From an uncultured Bacteriovorax sp. (GTDB lineage Bacteria > Bdellovibrionota > Bacteriovoracia > Bacteriovoracales > Bacteriovoracaceae), in NCBI GenBank assembly GCA_946480715.1, contig CAMLKK010000008.1, positions 33,085-97,084 of the forward strand: a DNA stretch of 64,000 bases. The letters are read 5' to 3'. The position numbers were made by a program, and so were the translations under genes. Below are positions 8,480 through 15,567 of this stretch, piece after piece (the first letter of the stretch is position 1; every line of letters starts with the position of its first letter). The notes under the pieces were generated by a model. That model did no database searches and had not been told where the DNA came from. It was given only the letters and a program-made list of their open reading frames with translations.

Positions 8480-9189
8480 TAATTTATTGCCTCAATGATC
8501 CAAGGGAGAATTTGTTTTTCCATAATCCCTGGTTTTTCAATAAGTCCAGCATGACCGCCTTCGGCCATTTTGAACGTTCCATTTTTTGCTTTGGCCGCCA
8601 TCTTTTCGTGATTAAAGGGAGGTGTCAGAAGATCTTCTTTTCCTGCTACAAAAAGAATCGGACACTGAATGCTTGAAACATCAATGTCTGTTTCCATGGC
8701 CCCTAACAAAAGACCACGAACAACATGATCAGGAAGACTTCCTGCTTTTTCTCTATAACTTAAAAAGAGTTCACTTTTTTCATTAAAAATATCTTCACCC
8801 CAAATCCACGGAGTCGCGATATCAAAACGATGAAGAGGTCCACCTGTTTCGTGGGCCATGAGCCAACTTCCAAGTTTAGCTTTCATCATAGGTGTTGAGA
8901 TATCAAAACAATCACAAGCAACAACACCCGCAACCTCTTCAGGAAAACGGCGTGTATATTCCATCGCTATGCGAGCACCGTTACTCAGCCCCACAAAAAC
9001 AATTTTTCCTAACTGCTTTTCAAAAAGCAATTGGCGCAAATCATTGACGTGATCGTCGAGATGATAAACACCTTCTGGTTTAGGAGATTTCCCCTGACCA
9101 CGACAATCGTAGCGGAGGTATTGATATTTATCTTTCACATAGAAAGTCGCTCCATCATACGATGAAGTATCCGCGAATAATCCGTTCAC
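8479..9189 (-). CDS. Alpha/beta hydrolase, start codon uncertain
   Basis: An alpha/beta-hydrolase-fold protein of ~236 residues from a GTG at 9189. The nucleophile elbow is VGLSNGAR, the acid VAGKEDLLTPP and the histidine EGGHAGL. The frame is open upstream to 9270 and encodes DPTLVFVNGLFAD, the beta-strand and oxyanion loop that open this fold. A GTG start would cut off that strand. No ATG, GTG or TTG occurs in frame upstream; the only near-start is an ATT at 9258 inside the end of the SDR gene. A frameshift, a non-standard start or a truly shortened protein are all possible. Its role in the operon is unknown. Confidence 0.8.
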   Translation of the reverse strand: MNGLFADTSSYDGATFYVKDKYQYLRYDCRGQGKSPKPEGVYHLDDHVNDLRQLLFEKQLGKIVFVGLSNGARIAMEYTRRFPEEVAGVVACDCFDISTPMMKAKLGSWLMAHETGGPLHRFDIATPWIWGEDIFNEKSELFLSYREKAGSLPDHVVRGLLLGAMETDIDVSSIQCPILFVAGKEDLLTPPFNHEKMAAKAKNGTFKMAEGGHAGLIEKPGIMEKQILPWIIEAIN

Positions 9190-9248
9190 AAAAACTAGTG
9201 TGGGATCACTCGCCTTCTTTTTAGCGCCTTCTAAAAGTGAAAAAAGTT

Positions 9249-9980
9249 CTAGCCTAATATTGTACCACCATCAACGTTCAAACATGTTCCAGTGATGTAT
9301 GAAGCATCATCACTCGCGAGGAATGCATACGCAGCAGCGATATCAGATGGCTCACCTAATCTTCTAAGAGATGCTTTTTCTTCCATCATCGCTAGTACTT
9401 TCTCAGGCATTTTTTTAACCATCGGAGTAGCGATGAATCCTGGTGCAACAGCATTTACGCGAATTTTATCTTTACCTAATTCTTTTGCCATAGTTTTTGC
9501 CATAGCAATGACACCTGCTTTAGTAGCAGAGTAGTTTGTCTGACCGAAGTTGCCGTAGTGAGCAACTACTGAAGCAGCGTGAATGATTGATCCGCCTTTT
9601 CCAGCTGCTTTCATCACTTCTGCTGCCGCTTTTGAAAGTTTGAAAATTGATGTTAAGTTAACTGCAATAACTGCATCCCACTGCTCATCCGTCATTTTTA
9701 AAAGTGTAGAATCTTTTGTGATACCAGCGTTGTTAATAAGAACGTCTACACCTTTTGCCATTTCAGCTTTGATTGCATCAAGTGTTTCTGTCTTTGTGAC
9801 GTCTCCAGAAATGTAAGTCATTCTGTTTGGAAAAATCGATTTTAGTTCTGATTGCTCAAGTGTTGGCATATCAACGAGGACTAGCTCAGATCCTTCTGCA
9901 TAAAATCTTTCTGCAGTCGCGCGACCAATTCCAGATGCAGCTCCCGTAATGAATACTCTTTTGTTTGTTAAACCTTTCAT
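9249..9980 (-). CDS. SDR-family oxidoreductase (FabG-like)
   Basis: A 243-residue classical short-chain dehydrogenase/reductase. The NAD(P)-binding motif is GAASGIG, followed by NNAG, the catalytic serine (AASVVAHYG) and YSATKAG (Tyr-x3-Lys); the protein ends in the usual GTCLNVDGG. Beta-ketoacyl-ACP/CoA reductases of the FabG type have exactly this layout. The ATG at 9980 is chosen because AAGGAG lies 6 bases upstream; the longer TTG frame overlaps the ribosome site. It lies between a KASIII-like enzyme and an acyl-CoA ligase, so it probably reduces the ketone formed by the synthase. Confidence 0.9.
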   Translation of the reverse strand: MKGLTNKRVFITGAASGIGRATAERFYAEGSELVLVDMPTLEQSELKSIFPNRMTYISGDVTKTETLDAIKAEMAKGVDVLINNAGITKDSTLLKMTDEQWDAVIAVNLTSIFKLSKAAAEVMKAAGKGGSIIHAASVVAHYGNFGQTNYSATKAGVIAMAKTMAKELGKDKIRVNAVAPGFIATPMVKKMPEKVLAMMEEKASLRRLGEPSDIAAAYAFLASDDASYITGTCLNVDGGTILG

Positions 9981-9990
9981 AAATTTCTCC

Positions 9991-11025
9991 TTATCCAATA
10001 TCTGTTAAATCGTTAATGTCGAATGTATTTGAGTCCCAGCGAAGAGACATTGCTGACCACATGTAGCCAATACCTGCTGAGGCAAGAACAACATGATCGC
10101 CTTTTTTAAGTTTCCCTCTTTTTTCAGCAAGGCCCAGGGAGAGAACCTGATCAGGAGCGCCGAAGTGTCCGTAGTGATCAAGATAAATGGATTGTTCCTG
10201 CTTAAGTTCCATTGGTTCTAAAATCGCGTCGTGTGCCGATTTTTTCATATGCAAAAGTGCGAGATAATCAATTGGTTTTTTTAATTCGTTAACAGCAGCT
10301 TCACGAATAACTTGCAGGAAGTTCACGATCGATCTTTTTTCTAGTCGTTCGCGCATGCCATCTACATCTGGAACTTGCAGGTAGCTCATGCTGTGATCGA
10401 GACCATCACGCCATGGATGTCTTGTTCCACCACCTGGAACGATAACGTCTGTTGTGAAATCGCCGTCAGTAATTATAGAAGAAGTCAGAAGTGGATTGTT
10501 GGCCACATCACTTTTTTCCAGAAGAATGGCCGAACCGCCATCTGCAAGATTGTAAAGGAAACGTGTGTTCGCATCTTTGTAATTTACGAGGTCACCAGTT
10601 TTGTGTCCGCCGCAAAGAAGAACGCGTTTTAATTTTGGATCTGTCTGCATCAGCGATTTTGCTAGATGTAGACCTAAAATTTTATTTGAACAACGGGCCG
10701 AGATATCAAAGGCGCGAGCATTTTTTAAACCTAGTTCTCTTTGAACATAAATTCCTGCCGTCCAAACAATGTAATCTTTGTATTCAGAACCTGTCCAAAT
10801 CACCATGTCGATAGACAGTGGATCAATGTCTTTCAAAACTTTTTTTGCGGCCATCACGGCCATATCACCTGGATGCGTATCCTTATCTGCGCGGCACTTG
10901 CGAACAATTCCCATCTTTGATGAGACTACATTTGCAGGAACACCGGATTCACGCGCGATATGAGCGGCATCTTCGTAACCATCAGGAAGCCAAACGGCCG
11001 CTTTTTTAATATTAATAAAACTCAT
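9991..11025 (-). CDS. 3-oxoacyl-ACP synthase III-like enzyme
   Basis: A 344-residue thiolase-fold condensing enzyme. The nucleophile is in DISARCSNKILG, the catalytic His in LALLHMKKSAH, and the family signature LADGGSAILLE is present. At the third catalytic position KASIII enzymes have Asn in kyGNTS; here the segment reads LDHYGHFGAP, with His. The protein therefore resembles FabH but may use a different condensation chemistry or substrate. No acyl carrier protein is encoded nearby, so the substrates may be CoA esters made by the ligase of the same operon. It overlaps or abuts genes on both sides. Confidence 0.85.
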   Translation of the reverse strand: MSFINIKKAAVWLPDGYEDAAHIARESGVPANVVSSKMGIVRKCRADKDTHPGDMAVMAAKKVLKDIDPLSIDMVIWTGSEYKDYIVWTAGIYVQRELGLKNARAFDISARCSNKILGLHLAKSLMQTDPKLKRVLLCGGHKTGDLVNYKDANTRFLYNLADGGSAILLEKSDVANNPLLTSSIITDGDFTTDVIVPGGGTRHPWRDGLDHSMSYLQVPDVDGMRERLEKRSIVNFLQVIREAAVNELKKPIDYLALLHMKKSAHDAILEPMELKQEQSIYLDHYGHFGAPDQVLSLGLAEKRGKLKKGDHVVLASAGIGYMWSAMSLRWDSNTFDINDLTDIG

Positions 11026-11840
11026 TAAATTTTTCCTTTGAAAAATGTCGTTAATTTTTCAGCAACAAGAGCAGGTTTTTCTAAAAAGAAGAAATGATCT
11101 GTCTCTTCAATCCATTCCGTTTGAACAGTTGTTTTTGTCAGAGCATTTTTAAATATGTTTGGTGATTCTGGTGAGACGAAACGATCTTCGCGCCCGCACA
11201 TAGCAAGTACTGGCATTGTGAAACGAGAATAATCCGTTTCTTTTTCGATGAACGCCACGGCCGCATTATTCTGGCGAATGAGTTCATCCAACGTTACTTT
11301 ATTTTCAACACGAAGATTAATGATTCGCTGAAATTGTGAAGGATTGTTTGTGGCAAGTGTAGGATGAACAGTTCCCATTGTCGCGTATTGAGCTTGTACA
11401 AGAGGATCAAAAGCGTCGAAGGCACGAAGACCTTCTTCAGTTAATTTTTGTCCGTGACTAAAATGTGGAGGCCCACCTGTCGTACACATCAAACTGAGAG
11501 CGCTCACTCGTTCAGGAGCAAGTACGCAAAGTTCCTGAGCAATAAATCCGCCCATGGAAATTCCCATGAGACCAAATGTTTTTGCCTTTTCCTGATCCAT
11601 AACAGCGAGAGCATCTTGGGCCAGATCGCTGATTGAATAAGGAGTTGATGTTCGCGATGATTTTCCAGTCCCGCGATTATCAATCAAAATGACTGTAAAA
11701 TTTTTCTTCAATTCATCGACGAGATCGATGTAATTGTAGTGCGTGCAGCCAAATCCAGAGAGACCCAGAAGATAAGGTCCTTGGCCTGTTTTAAAATAGG
11801 CCACTTCACCGAAATCTCGTTTTACAGAATGGAGATTCAT
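11025..11840 (-). CDS. Alpha/beta hydrolase, first gene of acyl-chain operon
   Basis: A ~271-residue alpha/beta-hydrolase-fold protein with the full triad: nucleophile GISMGG, acid MCGREDRFVSP and His EETDHFFFLEKP, plus the RGTGKS turn. The frame is open to a GTG at 11888, but those 16 residues are a Phe-rich stretch from a T-rich leader, and GGAGG directly abuts that GTG. I prefer the ATG at 11840 (MNLHSVKRDFG), although its ribosome site is weak. It is the most upstream gene of the minus-strand operon, and the tandem 12-bp repeats lie ~90 bases in front of it. Confidence 0.85.
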   Translation of the reverse strand: MNLHSVKRDFGEVAYFKTGQGPYLLGLSGFGCTHYNYIDLVDELKKNFTVILIDNRGTGKSSRTSTPYSISDLAQDALAVMDQEKAKTFGLMGISMGGFIAQELCVLAPERVSALSLMCTTGGPPHFSHGQKLTEEGLRAFDAFDPLVQAQYATMGTVHPTLATNNPSQFQRIINLRVENKVTLDELIRQNNAAVAFIEKETDYSRFTMPVLAMCGREDRFVSPESPNIFKNALTKTTVQTEWIEETDHFFFLEKPALVAEKLTTFFKGKI

Positions 11841-11931
11841 AAAAAACTCACATGAAAAAAATGAAAAAAAGAAACAAGTAAAGTTCACCTCCGAGTGAAT
11901 TTTGTCAAGGTGAGTCTCATCATGTATTTGG

Positions 11932-11967
11932 TGTAACTTTAGATGTAACTTGCGATCTAACTTTTTC
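11932..11967. repeat. Three tandem 12-bp direct repeats, possible operator
   Basis: Three adjacent 12-bp units: TGTAACTTTAGA (11932), TGTAACTTGCGA (11944) and TCTAACTTTTTC (11956). The core TAACTT is identical in all three. They sit in the divergent intergenic region between the acyl-chain operon and the esterase gene. One helical turn or slightly more per unit fits cooperative binding of a regulator on one face of the DNA. The regulator is unknown. Confidence 0.6.
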
Positions 11968-11987
11968 TAACATCACTACGGAGAACC

Positions 11988-12041
11988 ATGTCGTTTACTC
12001 GACGAATAGGTGGCCCTCTATTAGTATCTGATTCTTTTTAG
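11988..12041 (+). CDS. Possible 17-codon leader peptide
   Basis: An ATG with CGGAGA three bases upstream opens a 17-codon frame (MSFTRRIGGPLLVSDSF, stop 12039-12041), ending 24 bases before the esterase start. Its codons for Pro-Leu (12015-12020) form the left arm of a stem that pairs with the esterase Shine-Dalgarno sequence. A ribosome translating it would therefore open the esterase start. It is too short to be judged by coding statistics, so this is a candidate only. Confidence 0.4.
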   Translation: MSFTRRIGGPLLVSDSF

Positions 12042-12058
12042 ACTCTGCGCTTTAGAGG
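12015..12058 (+). promoter_or_regulatory. Stem pairing with esterase ribosome-binding site
   Basis: CCTCTA (12015-12020) is complementary to TAGAGG (12053-12058), which contains the ribosome site AGAGG for the ATG at 12066. The left arm lies inside the candidate leader ORF. The stem has only 6 bp and a long loop, so it would need folding analysis. Confidence 0.4.
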
Positions 12059-12065
12059 TTTCTTT

Positions 12066-13055
12066 ATGATGAAATTTTGTTTTACCTTGATGTGTTCTTT
12101 TCTTATGACAAACTCTTTTGTGTCAGCAAAAGAAGTTGTCTCGGAAATGCAAACCGGAAGCTACCGTGGAATCTACGGCACAAGAAATTACAAAGTTTAC
12201 GTACCAAAAAATTTTAAAAAAAATGAGAATCTTCCTGTCGTTGTCATGCTTCATGGTTGTCAGCAAAATGCTGAAGATTTCGCACGCGGATCGCGAATTA
12301 CAAAATGGGCCGACAAAGAAAGATTCATCGTTCTTCTTCCTGAACAAAATCAAAAATATAATCCCTTCAAGTGTTGGAATTGGATCATCCCATCGAACAA
12401 TTCACGCTTAGGTGAATCGGAAGTAATTATTGAAATGCTTGATGAAGTGATCACGAAATATAATGGTGATGCTGATCGTGTGTATGCGGCCGGAATGAGC
12501 GCCGGTGCTTCAATGGTGAATATTCTTGGAAACTGTTATCCGGAAAGATTTAAAGCTCTGGGCTCGCACGATGGTACTCAATACTATTCATCTTATTACG
12601 GAATGGATTTCGCGGAAGTTGTTTTAAGTGGTCCTTCGGTTCCAGCGATCGTTTCTGCGCTTTATGGTTATACATGCGCCAGTGCTTCTAAAAACCGTCC
12701 GAAAAAAATGCCCATCATTATCTTCCACGGCATGCAAAGTCCGCTTATGAGTCCAATGCACGCGTTTCAGATTGAGTCTGAGTTTAAGATCTTCAACGAT
12801 CTTCTCGACAACGGCATTAGAGATAATTCTTATTTCTTTAATAAAAGCGTCGACAACGTTCCGGAGACAGAAACTTACGGTTACAACAAGTATTCCATCA
12901 TTGATCAAGATAGAGATGTCATCATTGAACGATACATGATTAATGATTTAGGACATGGCTGGAGCGGCGGTGTTGCAAACCTTCCGTACAATGATCCAAA
13001 AGGTCCGGATGCAACTGCGCTCATAATAAAATTCTTTAAAAAGTTTGGACTCTAG
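12066..13055 (+). CDS. Secreted esterase of the PHB depolymerase/feruloyl esterase family
   Basis: The 329-residue protein has a signal peptide (to about Ala21) and the LpqC/PHB-depolymerase-like alpha/beta-hydrolase fold. The oxyanion segment MLHGCQQN, nucleophile elbow GMSAGAS (Ser145) and His297 (LGHGWSGG) are clear. The position of the catalytic Asp, normally HGxxDxxVxP, reads HGMQSPLMSP, so the acid is Ser225 or has moved. It would act in the periplasm or outside the cell on ester-linked polymers or small esters; the substrate is not evident. A bidirectional terminator follows. Confidence 0.87.
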   Translation: MMKFCFTLMCSFLMTNSFVSAKEVVSEMQTGSYRGIYGTRNYKVYVPKNFKKNENLPVVVMLHGCQQNAEDFARGSRITKWADKERFIVLLPEQNQKYNPFKCWNWIIPSNNSRLGESEVIIEMLDEVITKYNGDADRVYAAGMSAGASMVNILGNCYPERFKALGSHDGTQYYSSYYGMDFAEVVLSGPSVPAIVSALYGYTCASASKNRPKKMPIIIFHGMQSPLMSPMHAFQIESEFKIFNDLLDNGIRDNSYFFNKSVDNVPETETYGYNKYSIIDQDRDVIIERYMINDLGHGWSGGVANLPYNDPKGPDATALIIKFFKKFGL

Positions 13056-13059
13056 AAAA

Positions 13060-13090
13060 TAAAAAGGCCCGCATTAAGCGGGCCTTTTAG
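13060..13090. terminator. Bidirectional intrinsic terminator
   Basis: Stem GGCCCGC (13066-13072) and GCGGGCC (13078-13084) with a 5-base loop, flanked by A-rich and TTTT runs. It lies between the convergent esterase and a secreted-protein gene and can stop transcripts from both sides. Confidence 0.9.
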
Positions 13091-13097
13091 TTTTTGA

Positions 13098-14015
13098 TTA
13101 ATCAAGTTTTAAAAGTCTTCCATCACCAGTTACGAAAAATGATTCTGCTGTCGTGATATTTCTCGTCCAGTTTTTAACTGTGTACTGGATTTCAACTGTC
13201 GCACCGGCCACTACGTTAGAAGGTGTTCCGATGTTAGAGATTTGGATAAGCTGAGATGAAGCATCCAGATCAAATCCCCAAGAGATCACAATATTTCTAG
13301 CAGAAGCTCTGATACCAGTTAAGTATTTTCCTTTTCCTTCGTACTGACCACCGTATTGGAAAGTTACGCTGTAAACGAAAGAGATAACTTCAACACCTAA
13401 ACCGTTCGTGTAAACGATCTTGTAGTGTTTTGTTACAGGAAGAGACCATCCCCCCATTTCGTGAACAACAGGATCTTTTGTATCTAATCTTGGAAGAACT
13501 GATACAGAGGCCATTGGGTTGTTGTTTACAACAGCTCTACCTTTATCAATTGTTGGAATAATTTTTTGTCCGATAGCAATCAATTTATCAACAACCATGA
13601 TCACGCCATCAAGGAAACCTTTTGTCGTTGGAGTTGATCCTCCCCCTTCTGCTGCAACTAAATCACCAAGTGCCGATGGTGGAGTAGGAGGAATTTTTGG
13701 ATTACCTTTATTTGTTTTATCTTTTTTGTTGATGATCACTTCACCATCAGCATCTACTTCCGTTACATTTTTTGGTGAAAGATTAATGCTATTGAATTCC
13801 AATGATTCTTCATCAGTGAGTTCTTTGATTTTTACTGATTTGATTTGGAAGTATGGATCAGTTAAGGCCTCTTTTCTGCTTGTCAGAAGAGTTTCCTTAA
13901 TTGTTTTTTTACCAAGTTTTCTGATTTTCGTCACACCAGCTTGAGATGTCGTAGCACTCGTGAGCATAGCAATTGTTAAGACAACTAATGAAACGCGGGT
14001 CAGTTTACTATTCAT
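13098..14015 (-). CDS. Secreted protein of unknown function
   Basis: A 305-residue protein with a signal peptide cleaved near SQA|GVTK. The mature part has a basic N-terminal segment, a low-complexity Pro/Lys linker (KIPPTPPSA, ~108-116), a Gly-rich turn, and a C-terminal beta-rich half with many short strands (for example HYKIVYTNGLGVEVISF). I recognise no family and see no lipobox or catalytic motif. The start has AGGGGG just upstream. It is a monocistronic gene between a terminator and a divergent AlkB-like gene. Confidence 0.75.
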   Translation of the reverse strand: MNSKLTRVSLVVLTIAMLTSATTSQAGVTKIRKLGKKTIKETLLTSRKEALTDPYFQIKSVKIKELTDEESLEFNSINLSPKNVTEVDADGEVIINKKDKTNKGNPKIPPTPPSALGDLVAAEGGGSTPTTKGFLDGVIMVVDKLIAIGQKIIPTIDKGRAVVNNNPMASVSVLPRLDTKDPVVHEMGGWSLPVTKHYKIVYTNGLGVEVISFVYSVTFQYGGQYEGKGKYLTGIRASARNIVISWGFDLDASSQLIQISNIGTPSNVVAGATVEIQYTVKNWTRNITTAESFFVTGDGRLLKLD

Positions 14016-14157
14016 GGAATCCCCCTAGGATTTTGTTCCGCCAAGGTTTAACGGTAAATCAGAAAAATCTCAATCAAACTCGCCTTCATTAGTAAAAATT
14101 ACATAGCTTTAGAGCTTTTCTCTTTATAAAGTGAAACATTTTCACTACAAATCATTC

Positions 14158-14991
14158 ATGGCCCGTACAAAAACAATTACCAGAAAAGATGGTCTTTTCT
14201 ATCATCCGACTTTCGTCAAAAAAGATGAACGTGAAAAAATCCTCGCTTGGCTTGCGACTTTGCACCCTATTTGGGAAATGCGCTATTCTGAGCATATGCC
14301 ACCACCAGAAGGTGATACTCAAAGACAATTGCTAAGACCTGTATACTGGTTAGGGAATTGGCAATTTGCTTGTCTCAATTACTATCATCCGCCAAAAGGA
14401 ATTCATAACCGTTGCATTCGCGCAGAAGACTATCCTCCGGTTCTTAAAAAAATGTTGGAAGTCATAGAAGGAATTACAAAAACTCATTTCAAAAGGCATG
14501 AAGTCCCAAAAGGATGGAAGCTCAACACTTGTTTGATTAACTTCTATGGAACAAAGATAGATGAAGAAGGAAAAAAACAAGATACAGCACGTGTTGGTGA
14601 CCACAAAGATTTTGAACTCGGCCCCGTAGCTTCACTCTCATTCGGTGAACGAGCATTCTTTCAATTTGTCATGGGAAAAAAAGATTTAAAAAATAATATT
14701 ATCTACGAGCAATGGTTAGAAGATTGCAGCTTACAAATATTTGGTGGGGATCTCTACAAAGACCGCGCTTTCCACCGCGTTCAGCGAGTAGAAAATAAAT
14801 TGAAAAAAGTTTTCGATATTAATGTTCAGAATTTTGAAACGAGAAGAATAAATTTCACCTTTCGATATGTCCCTGAAGAACACATTCTGGATTTTAAAGC
14901 GCTCCCATCTGAGCTTAAATCTGATATCACTCCTTATGTTGCTGAGCTGTCCCGCCATAGTTCTTATTGGTCAAAAATATTACAAAGTTAA
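14158..14991 (+). CDS. AlkB-like 2-oxoglutarate/Fe(II) dioxygenase
   Basis: A 277-residue protein with the AlkB-family iron and 2-oxoglutarate ligands: His149-x-Asp151 in VGDHKDFELGP, His206 in DRAFHRVQRV and Arg230/Arg236 in ETRRINFTFRY. AlkB proteins remove alkyl groups from DNA or RNA bases, or demethylate proteins, by oxidation. The N-terminal ~120 residues lack a recognisable extra domain. The frame is open from a GTG at 14131; the ATG at 14158 is preferred but neither has a clear ribosome site. The lexA-dinB unit follows one gene later, which may be coincidence. Confidence 0.87.
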   Translation: MARTKTITRKDGLFYHPTFVKKDEREKILAWLATLHPIWEMRYSEHMPPPEGDTQRQLLRPVYWLGNWQFACLNYYHPPKGIHNRCIRAEDYPPVLKKMLEVIEGITKTHFKRHEVPKGWKLNTCLINFYGTKIDEEGKKQDTARVGDHKDFELGPVASLSFGERAFFQFVMGKKDLKNNIIYEQWLEDCSLQIFGGDLYKDRAFHRVQRVENKLKKVFDINVQNFETRRINFTFRYVPEEHILDFKALPSELKSDITPYVAELSRHSSYWSKILQS

Positions 14992-15028
14992 AGTTTTCAC
15001 TTGCACTTGTTTTGTTTTTCGATTAATT

Positions 15029-15044
15029 GTTTGAGTCCTCAAAC
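15029..15044. promoter_or_regulatory. Dyad GTTTGAG/CTCAAAC before secreted protein gene
   Basis: GTTTGAG (15029-15035) and CTCAAAC (15038-15044) form a near-perfect inverted repeat just before the AAGGAG ribosome site of the next gene. It could be an operator or a small RNA hairpin; TTGCAC also occurs on both sides of it. Confidence 0.35.
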
Positions 15045-15062
15045 TTGCACAAGGAGAACATA

Positions 15063-15509
15063 ATGCTAAAAGCTTTTTCAGTCCTATTATTGGCCACACT
15101 TTCATTCACAGCTCTTGCTCACGTTGAACCAGGAAAATATACAGGACGCGATCAAAACGGCTCTGCCTGCTCGTTTACAGTTTTAGACATGTGGTTTGAA
15201 GATAACATGCACCACCCGCTTACTGAGCGTCTTCCCGTGACAGATTTAAAATTTGCAGGTGTTGAAGTTGAAGCTCTCATCTGGAATCTTGGTCACCCTC
15301 CAGTTGTTAATACAGAGCTAGGACTTAACCGTTACAACCACGGACTCTTCCAACAAATCGTTCCGACTAAAGTTGGAGCAGCAAGTGTCACGCTATTAAA
15401 GAAAGACGATAAAGAAGGTGAAGACGATGGAAAACCAGTTGGTGTGATTTACATCGAAGACAATTACAGAAATAAAGCTGAATCGAAAAAAGTGACTTGT
15501 TTGTTATAA
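15063..15509 (+). CDS. Small secreted protein of unknown function
   Basis: A 148-residue protein with a clear signal peptide (MLKAFSVLLLATLSFTALA) followed by HVEPGKYTGRDQNG. The mature protein has two cysteines that could form a disulfide, an acidic loop (KKDDKEGEDDG) and several His residues (DNMHHPLTE, LGHPPVV). No family is recognised. The ATG at 15063 is chosen because AAGGAG lies 7 bases upstream and the signal peptide begins there; an in-frame upstream start would add a hydrophilic tail in front of it. Confidence 0.75.
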   Translation: MLKAFSVLLLATLSFTALAHVEPGKYTGRDQNGSACSFTVLDMWFEDNMHHPLTERLPVTDLKFAGVEVEALIWNLGHPPVVNTELGLNRYNHGLFQQIVPTKVGAASVTLLKKDDKEGEDDGKPVGVIYIEDNYRNKAESKKVTCLL

Positions 15510-15522
15510 GAAAATATTTTTG

Positions 15523-15566
15523 GCCTAGGCTTGACTTACGCAAAAAGTACGCCTAGGCTTAAAGTA
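15523..15566 (+). promoter_or_regulatory. lexA promoter overlapped by two GCCTAGGCTT repeats
   Basis: TTGACT (15531-15536) and TAGGCT (15554-15559), 17 bases apart, make a sigma70-type promoter. Two identical decamers, GCCTAGGCTT at 15523-15532 and 15551-15560, overlap the -35 and -10 elements. Each contains the palindrome GCCTAGGC. Transcription would begin at about 15566, next to the lexA ATG at 15568. A repressor bound here, plausibly LexA itself, would block the promoter. Confidence 0.6.
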
Positions 15567-15567
15567 T

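Noticed and set aside
11841..11888. Phe-rich N-terminal extension, or a Phe-rich leader peptide, in front of the alpha/beta hydrolase at 11840
   Set aside because: The Phe codons come from T-rich leader sequence, the GTG start directly abuts GGAGG, and an alternative TTG frame ends after a few codons. Nothing supports translation of this stretch.
13098..14015. Secreted protein as a two-domain adhesin
   Set aside because: The linker and strand-rich end fit many folds; no repeat or binding motif supports the idea.
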